From Aeromicrobium sp. A1-2 (lineage in GTDB: Bacteria > Actinomycetota > Actinomycetes > Propionibacteriales > Nocardioidaceae): a DNA stretch of 64,000 bases. Within the stretch, counting starts at the first letter, position 1. Each line of letters starts with the position of its first letter. The DNA lies in assembly GCF_003443875.1 (NCBI RefSeq), contig NZ_CP027482.1, forward strand, positions 1,736,001-1,800,000. Reading direction: 5' to 3'. Below the pieces are notes generated by a model. The model did not search any database and was not told where the DNA came from. It saw nothing but the letters and a program-made list of their open reading frames with translations. This document shows, piece by piece, positions 53,655 through 64,000 of this stretch. Both the position numbers and the translations under genes were made by a program.

Positions 53655-54716
53655 CTATCGGTATGCGGACCAGCCGCGTGCGGTCAGTGCCTCGACGAGC
53701 GTATCGGCCGACGCCGCCACGACCGCGATCTCGACCTGACCCACGGGACGCCCGAGCTCGTGATCAATGCGGATGTCCTCGATGTTGACCGCCGACTCCC
53801 CCGTGTGGGCCATGAGCCGGGACAGCTCGCCGGGATGATCTGGCACCGAGACGAACACCGTCGCCAGGTCGGCAACCTTGGTCCCGTGCTTGCCCGGAAT
53901 CAATCTGGTCCCGTCCTGGCCGGACTGCAGCACCCGGCCGAGGCGATCGGCGTCCGCGCCGATCGAGTCGATGACCCGGTCGAGATCTTCCCGCACGTGT
54001 TGCAGCACGGCGCGTACCTGGTCGGCATTGGAGCCCAGGATGTCCTGCCACAGGGCGGTGTCGCTGCCGGCGATCCGTGTCACGTCGCGTAGGCCGGGGC
54101 CGGCGAGGGCCAGGTGCTCCTCGGGTGCGCCTTCGAGCCGGGCTGCCGCCAGCACCGACAGCACGTGCGGGACGTGCGACACGAGGGCGACGGCCCTATC
54201 GTGCGCCGATGCGTCCATCACGAGTGGGACGCCGCCAACGATCCCCGCGACGGCAACGACCCGGGCCGTGGCCTGCGGATCGGTGCCGGGAGCAGTCGTG
54301 ACCGCCCAGGGCCGACCCTCGAACAGACGGGAGGAGGCGGCCATCGGGCCGGATCGCTCGCTGCCTGCCATGGGGTGGCTGCCGACGTAACGAGAGCTGC
54401 CCACCAAGTCGGTGATGCGGGTCTGGAGCTCGGCCTTGACGCTCGCGACATCCGTGACGGTTGCGTCCGGCCATGTCTCGAGGGCCCGCTTGACCGTGGC
54501 CACGACGCCGGCAGGTGGCACCGCGACAATCACGAGCGCCGGCGCCGCGACCGGATCTGCCGTGCCTGCGCCGCGGGACACTGCCAGCTCGAGATTGGAC
54601 GAGCGGATGTCCTCGAGGTGCACCTCGACACCCGCCTCGGTCAGTGCGAGTGCCGCCGACGTACCGATGAGTCCGCAGCCGATCACGAGGACCGGTCCGG
54701 GAGGGGCTGAGGTCAT
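53655..54716 (-). CDS. tyrA: Prephenate dehydrogenase with ACT domain
   Basis: Oxidatively decarboxylates prephenate to 4-hydroxyphenylpyruvate in tyrosine synthesis. 353 residues. NAD-binding VIGCGLIGTSAALAL (about 11-25), DVASVKAEL, GSHPMAGSERSG and SAHDRAVALVSHVPH. C-terminal ACT domain (about 280-353, VFVSVPDHPGELSRLMAHTGES) for likely feedback by tyrosine. Its ATG at 54716 overlaps the rluB-like stop by ATGA. Confidence 0.95.
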   Translation of the reverse strand: MTSAPPGPVLVIGCGLIGTSAALALTEAGVEVHLEDIRSSNLELAVSRGAGTADPVAAPALVIVAVPPAGVVATVKRALETWPDATVTDVASVKAELQTRITDLVGSSRYVGSHPMAGSERSGPMAASSRLFEGRPWAVTTAPGTDPQATARVVAVAGIVGGVPLVMDASAHDRAVALVSHVPHVLSVLAAARLEGAPEEHLALAGPGLRDVTRIAGSDTALWQDILGSNADQVRAVLQHVREDLDRVIDSIGADADRLGRVLQSGQDGTRLIPGKHGTKVADLATVFVSVPDHPGELSRLMAHTGESAVNIEDIRIDHELGRPVGQVEIAVVAASADTLVEALTARGWSAYR

Positions 54717-55438
54717 GCGTCGACGCTGTCGAAGAGTGCGCCGAGCTCGTCGCGGGTCAGGTCCCGCATCGCCCCGGCGGACAGTCCACCGAGGTGCAGC
54801 GGGCCGAAGGCGGTGCGGGTCAGCTCTCGGACCGGGTGGCCCGCGGCGTCAAGCAGCCGGCGGACGATGCGGTTGCGGCCCATGTGGATGTCGAGCTCGA
54901 CCAGCGAGCGCCCGCGCGACGTGTCCTTGACCTGGAAACGGTCGACCTGAGCGGGTCCGTCGTCGAGCTCGATCCCGGCCTTCAGCCTGGCCGCGAGCCC
55001 ATCGGGCACGGTGCCGTCGACCAGCGCGATGTAGGTCTTGGTGATCTCGAACGAGGGGTGGGCCAGCTTGTGTGCGAGATCTCCGTCGTTCGTCAGGATC
55101 AGCAGGCCCGAGGTGTCGGTGTCGAGCCGTCCGACGTGGAACAGGCGGTCCTCACGGCCGGCCAGGATCCCCGACAGGTCGGGTCGCCCTCGCTCGTCCG
55201 CCATCGAAGTCACGACGCCGCGCGGCTTGTTGAGCAGCACGTAGGCGTGGTCGTTGGGTGCCGGGATGCGCTTGCCGTCGACCCGGATGACGTCGGTCAT
55301 GGCGTCGACCCGCGCGCCCATCGTGTCGATGATCTCGCCGTTGACCTCGACTCGCCCGCCCGCAATCATGTCGTCACAGCGTCGTCGACTGCCCAGACCT
55401 GCCTGGGCGAGGACCTTCTGCAGCCTGATCTCAGCCAT
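54713..55438 (-). CDS. RNA pseudouridine synthase, RluB/RsuA family
   Basis: 241 residues. N-terminal S4 RNA-binding domain (IRLQKVLAQAGLGSRRRCDDMIAGGRV), then the RsuA-type catalytic core with GRLDTDTSGLLILTNDG, where the Asp is the nucleophile. It modifies 23S or 16S rRNA; the exact site cannot be told from sequence. The ATG at 55438 overlaps the scpB stop by 8 nt. Counterpart of Rv1711. Confidence 0.94.
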   Translation of the reverse strand: MAEIRLQKVLAQAGLGSRRRCDDMIAGGRVEVNGEIIDTMGARVDAMTDVIRVDGKRIPAPNDHAYVLLNKPRGVVTSMADERGRPDLSGILAGREDRLFHVGRLDTDTSGLLILTNDGDLAHKLAHPSFEITKTYIALVDGTVPDGLAARLKAGIELDDGPAQVDRFQVKDTSRGRSLVELDIHMGRNRIVRRLLDAAGHPVRELTRTAFGPLHLGGLSAGAMRDLTRDELGALFDSVDA

Positions 55439-56156
55439 GAGCGTCACCCTCCGGGGCGTCTACGTCCTGCTGGCCGGGCGCCGCGTCGGCGCCGGCCTCC
55501 GAGTCGTGGGATGTCTCTTCGCCAATCGGGTCCTGACCGGCCAGCTGGCCGAGGACCTCCTCGGCGCCGGCGAGTCCCTCGTCCTCCATGTCCGCGAGGT
55601 CCGGCAGGTGACCGGCGATGTCGGGCAGCTCGCTGAGGCTGCCCAAGCCCATCCGCTCGAGGAAGTAGCTCGTCGTGCGGTAGAGGATCGCGCCGCTCTC
55701 GGCGTCGGTCCCGTCCTCCTCGATCAGGCCGCGGGTGACCAAGGTACGGACGACCCCATCGACGTTGACGCCGCGGATCGCTGAGATGCGAGAGCGGCTG
55801 ATCGGCTGTCGGTACGCCACGACCGCCATGGTCTCGAGTGCTGCCTGGGTCAACCGCGCCTGCTGCCCGTCGAGGATGAACCGCTCGACTGCTCCGGCGA
55901 ACTCCTCACGGGTGAAGAACCGCCAGCCGCCGGCGATGTTGCGCAGCTCGAACCCCCGGCCCTGCTCGGAATACTCCTCGGCCAGCTCCGCAAGCGTCTG
56001 CACAACGTCACTCGGCGGGTGCCCGACCGCCTGCGCGAGGGTCAGGTGGTCCAGGGGCTGGTCGGCCACCATGAGCACCGCCTCGAGCGCGGGTCGGATG
56101 TCAAGCATCTCCAGCTCGAGCTCGTGCGGGCCGGTGGGAACGTGCTGGTCAGTCAT
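55431..56156 (-). CDS. scpB: Segregation and condensation protein B
   Basis: Kleisin-associated winged-helix subunit of the SMC-ScpAB condensin. 241 residues. Two winged-helix domains: LEMLDIRPALEAVLMVADQPL then LTQAALETMAVVAYRQPISRSRISAIRGVNVDGVVRTL, and the C-terminal YRTTSYFLERMGL. An acidic tail follows. The ATG at 56156 overlaps the scpA stop by 8 nt; upstream open frame is inside scpA. Confidence 0.95.
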   Translation of the reverse strand: MTDQHVPTGPHELELEMLDIRPALEAVLMVADQPLDHLTLAQAVGHPPSDVVQTLAELAEEYSEQGRGFELRNIAGGWRFFTREEFAGAVERFILDGQQARLTQAALETMAVVAYRQPISRSRISAIRGVNVDGVVRTLVTRGLIEEDGTDAESGAILYRTTSYFLERMGLGSLSELPDIAGHLPDLADMEDEGLAGAEEVLGQLAGQDPIGEETSHDSEAGADAAPGQQDVDAPEGDAHG

Positions 56157-57054
56157 CAAGGCTCTCAGGTTGGTCAACGGTCTCGGCGTAGATCTGGTTA
56201 TCGGGCTCGTCCGGCTCGGGAACGACGGCAAGGGGCACGTCGCCGGGCGAGCCCATCGGCTCGTCAAACTCCTCGCCGACGTCGATATCGCCGTCATCAG
56301 TGCCGGTCCAGCGTACGTGCAGGTCACCCAGCGGAGTCGCCTGCTCGAAGGCGATGACGCCTTCGCGGAACAGCTCGAGAACGGCAAGGAATCTGGCGAC
56401 CTTGGTCATGAGGTCCGGTGCGTCAGCGGTCAGCGCACGGAACGTCATCTCGCCACGACGGCGGAGCTGATCGACCACGAGGTGCGCCTGCTCCCGGACG
56501 CTGACCTGCGGCGCATGCAGGTGGGTCAGGGACAGGATCGGGACCGGCTTGGCCTCGAAGGCCGCCGCGGCCAGGTGGGCCAGCTCCTGCGGCCCGACCG
56601 AGATCAGGACCTCCGGGAGCAGATCGGCGAATCGCGGCTCGAGCGAGACGATCCGTGGGAAGCGCTTCTGCTCGTGCGCGAGTCGCGCGGCGATGACTCC
56701 AGCCACCTGCTTGAACGCGCGATACTGCATCAGCCGGGCGAACAACAGGTCTCGAGCCTCGAGAAGCGCGAGATCCTCCTCGTCCTCGACCTCGGCCTGC
56801 GGCAGCAGCCGGGCCGTCTTGAGGTCGAGCAGTGTCGAGGCGACCAGCAGGAAGTTCGTGGTCTGCTCCAGGTCGTCACCCAGCGCCTTGATGTACGCGA
56901 TGAAGTCACCCGTCACCTTGGACAGCGCGACCTCGGTGATGTCGAGCTGGTGCTTGGAGATCAGCTGGAGCAGCAGGTCGAAAGGGCCTTCGAAGTTCGT
57001 GAGGTCAACCGAGAAGCCGGCCGGCGCGGACTCGTCGACGTCCGCGATCGTCAC
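56149..57054 (-). CDS. scpA: Segregation and condensation protein A (kleisin)
   Basis: Kleisin that bridges the SMC dimer. 301 residues. N-terminal LTNFEGPFDLLLQLISKHQLDITEVALSKVTGDF is diagnostic, with LLVASTLLDLKTARLLP following. The C-terminal winged helix (VARFLAVLELFREGVIAFEQ) precedes an acidic tail of about 50 residues. The GTG start at 57054 overlaps the preceding small gene's stop (GTGA). Confidence 0.96.
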   Translation of the reverse strand: MTIADVDESAPAGFSVDLTNFEGPFDLLLQLISKHQLDITEVALSKVTGDFIAYIKALGDDLEQTTNFLLVASTLLDLKTARLLPQAEVEDEEDLALLEARDLLFARLMQYRAFKQVAGVIAARLAHEQKRFPRIVSLEPRFADLLPEVLISVGPQELAHLAAAAFEAKPVPILSLTHLHAPQVSVREQAHLVVDQLRRRGEMTFRALTADAPDLMTKVARFLAVLELFREGVIAFEQATPLGDLHVRWTGTDDGDIDVGEEFDEPMGSPGDVPLAVVPEPDEPDNQIYAETVDQPESLDD

Positions 57055-57374
57055 GACTCGCTCAATCGCCGGGCGATGTCGCTCTGCGTGCCACGGTCCT
57101 CGAGGTCGGCGAGAGCCAGGGCCAGAGCCGCGCGGACGAAGCGTCCCCGATCGACGCTGCGACCCAGGTCGCTGCGGAGCTGGAGCCGGGCCTGCTCGAC
57201 CGCGAGCAGCTCGGCGGCGGTGACGTAGACCGTCATCTTCTCGTCGTGCTTGACCCGACCGCTGGAGGGCTGAGCGGCTTCGACACCCTCAGGATCGGCC
57301 GGCTTCGGTGCGGAGGACGGTGCGGTGGCACGGAAGAGCTCGTCCGCTCCCGGCATGTTCACGCGTCGGGACAT
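57051..57374 (-). CDS. Small ribbon-helix-helix-like protein between parA and scpA
   Basis: 107 residues. N-terminal half (1-45) is flexible and Pro/Ser-rich; the second half KMTVYVTAAELLAVEQARLQ followed by RGRFVRAALALALADLE has a strand-helix-helix pattern like CopG/ParG DNA-binding proteins. It overlaps parA by 16 nt and scpA by 4 nt, so all three are co-translated. It may be the ParB-like DNA-binding partner of this ParA or an autoregulator; the RHH assignment is by pattern only. Confidence 0.72.
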   Translation of the reverse strand: MSRRVNMPGADELFRATAPSSAPKPADPEGVEAAQPSSGRVKHDEKMTVYVTAAELLAVEQARLQLRSDLGRSVDRGRFVRAALALALADLEDRGTQSDIARRLSES

Positions 57375-58207
57375 CGAACAAGGACCTCCCTCGCTAGCTG
57401 GCGGTAGGACTCGGCGCCCGGGGACGTCGGGGCGTACTCCGTGATCGGTTCGCCGGCGACGGTGGAGTCCGAGAACTTCACGGTCCGCCGGATCACGGTG
57501 TGGAACACCAGATCGCCCCAGCCCTCGACGAGGGTCGCCAGGACTTCCTTGCCGTGCAACGTTCGGCTGTCGTACATCGTGCCGAGCAGCCCGATGATCT
57601 GCAGCTCGTCGTTGGTGCGGTCACGCACCTTCTCGATCGTGTCCTTGAGCAGGGCGACGCCACGCAGCGCGAAGTACTCGCACTCCAGCGGAACCAGGAC
57701 CCCGTCCGCGGCAGTCAGCGCGTTGACCGTCAGGAGTCCGAGCGAGGGCTGGCAGTCGATCAGGATGACGTCGTAGTCCATCCGGATCGGCTTGAGCACG
57801 CGGGCGAGCACCTGCTCGCGGCCGACCTCGGTGACCAGCCGCATCTCGGCGGCCGACAGGTCGATGTTGGACGGCACCAGGTCGAGTCCGTCGACCGCGG
57901 TCGACATGATCAGGTCCTTGATCGAGATCTCACGGTCCATCAGCACGTGATAGATGCTCTGCTCGAGCTCGTGCGCGCTGATGCCCAGGCCCACCGTCAT
58001 CGAGCCCTGCGGGTCGAAGTCGACGAGCAGCACCTTGCGGCCGGTCTCAACGAGTGCGGCGCCCAGGTTGATCGTCGTCGTGGTCTTGCCGACGCCGCCC
58101 TTCTGGTTGCACATCGCGATGATCGTCGCGGGCTTGCCGGGCGAACGCGGCTTGGGCGTCGGAAACTCCGGCAGTGGTCGTCCGGTCGGTCCCAGCTCGT
58201 TGCTCAT
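57359..58207 (-). CDS. ParA/Soj-family ATPase
   Basis: 282-residue deviant-Walker ATPase for chromosome or cargo positioning. IAMCNQKGGVGKTTTTINLGAAL (residues about 30-52, with NQKGGVGKTT), DFDPQGSMTVGLG, and the Walker B region DVILIDCQPSLG. The N-terminal 27 residues are a Pro/Arg-rich extension. No parB gene follows; a small RHH-like gene does. Equivalent to Rv1708, next to scpA in mycobacteria. Confidence 0.92.
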   Translation of the reverse strand: MSNELGPTGRPLPEFPTPKPRSPGKPATIIAMCNQKGGVGKTTTTINLGAALVETGRKVLLVDFDPQGSMTVGLGISAHELEQSIYHVLMDREISIKDLIMSTAVDGLDLVPSNIDLSAAEMRLVTEVGREQVLARVLKPIRMDYDVILIDCQPSLGLLTVNALTAADGVLVPLECEYFALRGVALLKDTIEKVRDRTNDELQIIGLLGTMYDSRTLHGKEVLATLVEGWGDLVFHTVIRRTVKFSDSTVAGEPITEYAPTSPGAESYRQLAREVLVRCPDA

Positions 58208-58242
58208 CAGCTACCCCTGCACTCGACCGTCGGACGACCGCC

Positions 58243-58267
58243 ACTCTACCGTCACAAGTCGACTTGT
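58243..58267 (-). promoter_or_regulatory. parA promoter with palindromic element
   Basis: Minus-strand TAGAGT (58248-58243) is a candidate -10 box about 36 nt before the parA ATG. Directly upstream ACAAGTCGACTTGT (58254-58267) is a perfect 14-bp palindrome in the spacer/-35 region, overlapping the xerD stop codon and flanked by a wider GTCAC/GTGAC pair. Candidate operator for autoregulation. Confidence 0.5.
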
Positions 58268-59186
58268 CGTGACGCCCTCGGATGGGCTGTCGCGTAAATT
58301 TCGCGAAGCTTCTCGACCGTGACCAAGGTGTAGATCTGGGTCGTGGTGACGGACGCGTGTCCCAGCAGCTCCTGCACGACCCGCACATCGGCCCCACCAT
58401 CGAGAAGATGTGTCGCAAAGGAGTGGCGCAACGTGTGCGGAGACACGTCGACGGTCAGCCCGGCGCGCTTCGCCGCCCGGGTCAGCACGGTCCATGCGCT
58501 TTGTCGGGAGAGCCGCCCTCCGCGCGCATTGAGGAACACCGCCGGTGCGCCGGTGTGGACCGACACCAGCGCGGGGCGAGAGGCAGTGAGGTAGTCCTCG
58601 AGGGACTGACGGGCATACGAGCCCAGCGGCACAATCCGCTGCTTGCCGCCCTTGCCCCGCAGCAGCACCGTCGACTCCTCGAGATCAAGGTCGTCGATGT
58701 CCAGGCCGACCGCCTCGGAGATCCGCGCGCCGGTGCCGTAGAGGACCTCGAGCAGCGACCGGTCACGGGCGGACAGCGTCGTGCCGGGTGCGCCGGCCGC
58801 GTCCAGAAGCGCCTCGATGTCGGACAGCGGGAGCGCCTTGGGCAGGCGGGCGGCCGGGCGCGGCGGCTTGATCGCGGTCGTGACGTCGATCGACACGATC
58901 TGCTCGCGCAGCAGGAAGCGATGCAGCCCCCGCACCGCCACGATCGTGCGGGCGGCACTTGCGGTGCCCAATGGCACGTGCTCGGCGTTGCCGATCCGCA
59001 GGGACCCGAGAAAGGCTCCGATGTCGGCCTCGCCGATCTCTGTCGGCGACGTCAGCTCGCGCGCGTGCAGGAACTCGAGGTAGCGGCGCAGGTCGCGACG
59101 ATACGACCGCAGGGTGTTGTCGGCCAGACCGCGCTCGACCCCGAGGTGACTCAGGTAATCGTGGACGGCCCGCTCCACATCGGTCG

Positions 59187-59190
<4 letters not shown>
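58252..59190 (-). CDS. xerD: Site-specific tyrosine recombinase XerD
   Basis: Chromosome-dimer resolution at dif together with XerC. 312 residues. N-terminal SAM-like domain ([22 protein letters not shown]) and C-terminal catalytic domain with the RHRY set: Arg in [24 protein letters not shown], then [12 protein letters not shown] with the nucleophile Tyr. The ATG at 59190 overlaps the NUDIX gene stop by ATGA; the longer open frame is inside that gene. Conserved position between the NUDIX gene and parA. Confidence 0.95.
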
Positions 59191-61612
<2,422 letters not shown>

Positions 61613-62494
61613 CTAGTTGGGCACTGCGCCGCTTGAGCTGCGACTCGTGCCCCACGAACCGGGCTGTCCGCCTGCCTGGGCGGCGGCGGCGAGGGCTGTG
61701 ATGACCCTTCCGGCAGCGCTGTCGGTGACGTCGACCGTCGTGATCTCGGAGGACGAGTCCCCCTCGCGGACGGCCTTGACGGCTCCCCCGTCGGTGCTCG
61801 AGGACGACGGACCGGCCACCACGATGCCCTTGCCGCTCTCCTTGAGCGCGGCGGCGAGGGCGGCGATGACGCTGCTCTGGTCGGCGGAGTCGGCCTTCTT
61901 GGGACCCGCGACCAAAACGGCGAGCGTCGCGATCTTCTTGGGATTGGCAGGCGTCGTGACGAGCCGTCCTTCGGTGAACGCCGAACGGATCGTGCTCGCG
62001 GTCTGGTCCGGAGCGGCGGCCTTGTCTCCGAGGTAGGCACGGCCCAGCGCCGCACCGATGCGTCCGTAGCTGTCGCCGGCCTCACTGACACCCGCCACGC
62101 CCTCGGCGGACTGCTGGGCCACGCCTTCGGCGAACTGTCGGCCCGACGAGTCGAGCATCTTGCCGGTCAGGTTGACCTGCCCCGCCAGCTCCGCGCCGGC
62201 CTGCTTGAGAGTTGCAGCCAGATCCTTGACCTCAAGGGCACTCGTGCCCGGAACCGTCAGCACCAGGACGGTCTGACCCTTGAGCTTGTCCTTGAGCAGT
62301 CCCGATGACGTGCGGCCCGCATAGGCGGACTCGAACGCGGCCAGGGCGGGGTCCGCGGCCTGCTGCTGCGAGTCGCCGCTGCCAAGCAGCGAGTCGCCGG
62401 TCTCGTCGAGCGGGCCCGAGCCCAGCGCGACACCCGCCGCAAGGGCGATCAGGATCGCCGCGATCGAGACGATGTGGAAACGGAAGTTAATCAC
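61613..62494 (-). CDS. steB: SteB/MctB-family membrane-anchored protein
   Basis: 293 residues. A single N-terminal membrane helix (FRFHIVSIAAILIALAAGVALG), then an extracytoplasmic region with a coiled-coil-like start and an alpha/beta domain (TVLVLTVPGTSALEVKDLA, TLAVLVAGPK, IVVAGPS). The family includes SteB of corynebacteria, which works with SteA in control of cell-wall cleavage at division, and MctB (Rv1698) of mycobacteria, described in copper homeostasis; the name 'copper transporter' in databases is from the latter. Start GTG 62494 overlaps the steA stop. Confidence 0.88.
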   Translation of the reverse strand: MINFRFHIVSIAAILIALAAGVALGSGPLDETGDSLLGSGDSQQQAADPALAAFESAYAGRTSSGLLKDKLKGQTVLVLTVPGTSALEVKDLAATLKQAGAELAGQVNLTGKMLDSSGRQFAEGVAQQSAEGVAGVSEAGDSYGRIGAALGRAYLGDKAAAPDQTASTIRSAFTEGRLVTTPANPKKIATLAVLVAGPKKADSADQSSVIAALAAALKESGKGIVVAGPSSSSTDGGAVKAVREGDSSSEITTVDVTDSAAGRVITALAAAAQAGGQPGSWGTSRSSSGAVPN

Positions 62495-63666
62495 GAAAAG
62501 AATCCTTTGATCCAGGTGCCGAGATCGGCGAGCTGGCCACCGAGTGAGTCGTACCAGCCGCCGCCGACCGGGGTCACGGCGACGGCTATGGCCACCGCGA
62601 CGAGTCCTGCGGCGAGAAGCAGCAGGGCCGGCCACAGGGAGTAGCGCTGTGAGGTGAAGTGGTGCACGGACTTGGCGTCGACGATCTTGGCGCCTGCACG
62701 CAAGCGGGCCACGAACATCCGGGCGACCTCGGCCGGTGGGCGCTCGAGGAACGTCGACAATGTCGGCGGTGAGCCGACGTGCACGATGACCGCTGCCTCA
62801 TTGGTGTCGGCCAGCAGGATCGCCAGGTCGTCGTCCGAGCCGGTCGACACGAACTTGACGATTTCCTTGCCGTGCCGCTCGAGCCGCTCGGGTCGATCGA
62901 CCGCACCCGATGCGGTCGACACGACGACCTCGCCCGCGGCCCGGATCGCAGCGTCGGACAGGGAGTCGAGACGACCGACCACGACGGCGGGCACGTAGCC
63001 CGCCTTCAGCAGCACGTCGGCGCCAGGTCCGGCACCGATCAGGATAGGGTCGTTGTCGTTGATGTAGCGACGCAGCCCGCGCAGGTCTGCGGCGTCGTCA
63101 TAGGCACGCGAGACGACCACGACGGCGCGGCCGCGCAGCTTGGTGCGCAGCCGCGGAACGTTGGCCCCCGCCAGCAGCATCGACTGCTCACGCTGGATGT
63201 GGTCGCTGGCGTTGGCGGCCAGCGAGTCGAGCTTGGTGGCGAGCCCGGATTCGGCCTGAGCCAGGTCGGAGGTCGCGCGGGCCTCATCGAGCTCCGTGCC
63301 GGTGACCACGACGATCTCGTTCCGCAGCACGCGACCGTCCTCGATCCGTACCTGCTCACCGTTCTTGAGCTTGCCCCACACCTGTTCGGTCGCGACATCG
63401 ACCAGCAGGATGCCGGCCCGCGACAGCATCTGCGGTCCGACGTTGGGAACCCGTCCGCTGCTGGACCGCGATGCGTTGATCACGGCTCGCACGCGTTGGT
63501 CGATCAGCTGCTGCGCCTCGCGGGCATCGAGCTCGGGAAGGTCGACGATCGCGATGTCGCCTTCGCGCAGCGCAGCGATCTTCCGCTCGCTGCGGGCGAG
63601 TCGTACGGTGCCGACGACCCCGCTCACGTCCGGTGACATGGGAGTCTTGCGTCTTCTGATGGCCAT
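62491..63666 (-). CDS. steA: Cytokinetic-ring protein SteA
   Basis: 391 residues. N-terminal soluble region containing a thiamin-pyrophosphokinase-like fold (PILIGAGPGADVLLKAGYVPAVVVGRLDSLSD) and one C-terminal membrane helix (about 345-368, LWPALLLLAAGLVAVAIAVAV). In Corynebacterium, SteA localises to the division ring and with SteB stimulates a cell-separation hydrolase. GTGA overlap with steB. Equivalent to Rv1697. The ATG at 63666 has GGGAAG about 11 nt upstream. Confidence 0.92.
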   Translation of the reverse strand: MAIRRRKTPMSPDVSGVVGTVRLARSERKIAALREGDIAIVDLPELDAREAQQLIDQRVRAVINASRSSSGRVPNVGPQMLSRAGILLVDVATEQVWGKLKNGEQVRIEDGRVLRNEIVVVTGTELDEARATSDLAQAESGLATKLDSLAANASDHIQREQSMLLAGANVPRLRTKLRGRAVVVVSRAYDDAADLRGLRRYINDNDPILIGAGPGADVLLKAGYVPAVVVGRLDSLSDAAIRAAGEVVVSTASGAVDRPERLERHGKEIVKFVSTGSDDDLAILLADTNEAAVIVHVGSPPTLSTFLERPPAEVARMFVARLRAGAKIVDAKSVHHFTSQRYSLWPALLLLAAGLVAVAIAVAVTPVGGGWYDSLGGQLADLGTWIKGFFS

Positions 63667-63755
63667 CGTGGTCCATGCTTCCCGGTCAGGGTGGCCGATT
63701 TGTGCGCAGCGTCGGCGTGTCGGCCAGTTCCGCTCGGACCGGCTGGTGGGTCAGA

Positions 63756-64000
63756 TCAGGATCGGGCCAGCTCCAACAGCTCGCGGGCGTGCGCCTGGGC
63801 CGTCGCGGAGTCCTCCTGGCCGGCGAGCATCCGGGCGAGCTCATCGACCCGGCTGTGCTCGTCGAGCCGGATGACCGAGCTGCTCGTGACGGTGCCGTCG
63901 TCGTCCTTGGACACCACGAAGTGGTGATCGGCGAATGCCGCTACCTGCGGCAGGTGTGTCACCGCGATGACCTGGGCGTGCTCGGCCAGTCGGGCGAGCC
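63756..64000 (-). CDS. recN: DNA repair protein RecN, C-terminal end (runs off right edge)
   Basis: The visible C-terminal 80 residues, in frame to the window edge, include ARLARLAEHAQVIAVTHLPQ and VAAFADHHFVVSKDDDGTV. This matches the post-Walker B region of RecN, an SMC-like ATPase of double-strand break repair. The protein ends in LLELARS. The 89 nt between it and steA show no gene. Position before steA agrees with Rv1696. Confidence 0.9.
   Translation of the reverse strand, partial: LARLAEHAQVIAVTHLPQVAAFADHHFVVSKDDDGTVTSSSVIRLDEHSRVDELARMLAGQEDSATAQAHARELLELARS

Noticed and set aside
58254-58267. Palindrome near xerD considered as a dif site
   Set aside because: The 14-bp perfect palindrome lacks the 28-bp dif layout of two 11-bp arms with a 6-bp centre; a parA operator is the better reading.

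Overview
The window is GC-rich chromosomal DNA from an actinobacterium. Gene order, ATGA/GTGA-coupled operons, many GTG starts, SteA/SteB, ScpAB-ParA, an actinobacterial Rip1/RseP protease, a 13E12-type HNH gene and frequent leaderless starts fit the Nocardioidaceae (for example Aeromicrobium or Nocardioides). The genus is an inference from gene content, not a measured assignment.

Layout. 1-2347: kynureninase (cut by the left edge) diverges from a neutral-ceramidase-like gene. 2411-20736: a mostly minus-strand housekeeping block for translation and RNA (pnp, rpsO, ribF, truB, rbfA, infB, ylxR, nusA, rimP, proS). It is interspersed with two tandem SGNH lipoproteins, a phospholipase-D-like synthase, a ferritin-like pair, a DoxX protein, a NodB deacetylase and a GNAT acetyltransferase. 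20737-30468: an accessory island sits between the GNAT gene and ispG, which are neighbours in mycobacteria. It carries an SOS-box-controlled 13E12 HNH gene, a channel-like protein, an NTF2-like protein, a cysteine-containing HTH regulator, a lipoprotein whose signal-peptide frame is broken by an 8-G run, a membrane protein, a patatin-like phospholipase, a DoxX-folE-FAD reductase operon and decayed transposases. 30469-34108: ispG-rseP-dxr. 34262-37904: a two-gene ABC exporter divergent from a histidine kinase/response regulator pair. 37949-38947: an SDR. 38956-47909: a polyamine/amine uptake and catabolism cluster (saccharopine-dehydrogenase-like enzyme, aldehyde dehydrogenase, aminotransferase, potABCD-type transporter, Lrp regulator). 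47926-50919: AMP-binding fragment, enoyl-CoA hydratase and a Tat-exported metallophosphoesterase. 50965-64000: a conserved block der, plsC-like, cmk, tyrA, rluB-like, scpB, scpA, small RHH-like gene, parA, xerD, NUDIX, pyrG, steB, steA, recN (cut by the right edge), in the same order as Rv1713 to Rv1696 of Mycobacterium tuberculosis.

The most novel part is the 24.2-28.6 kb segment. Copies of one sequence, ATTTCTAAAAGATAAA, flank or overlap the promoters of the HTH regulator/lipoprotein, the patatin gene and the DoxX-folE-reductase operon. Two of the promoter regions are duplicates with an identical 73-bp span between paired operators, and the second still carries a frameshifted stump of the regulator gene. 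This looks like a self-contained, probably stress- or redox-sensing regulon of envelope and redox genes. Its function is not known from the sequence.

A second regulatory thread is a shared motif in the polyamine cluster (aminotransferase/aldehyde dehydrogenase intergene and potD/lrp intergene). A third is the strikingly regular leaderless promoter architecture: a TAnnnT hexamer 6-7 nt before the start codon in ten genes. I found no tRNA or rRNA gene, CRISPR array or intact insertion sequence.
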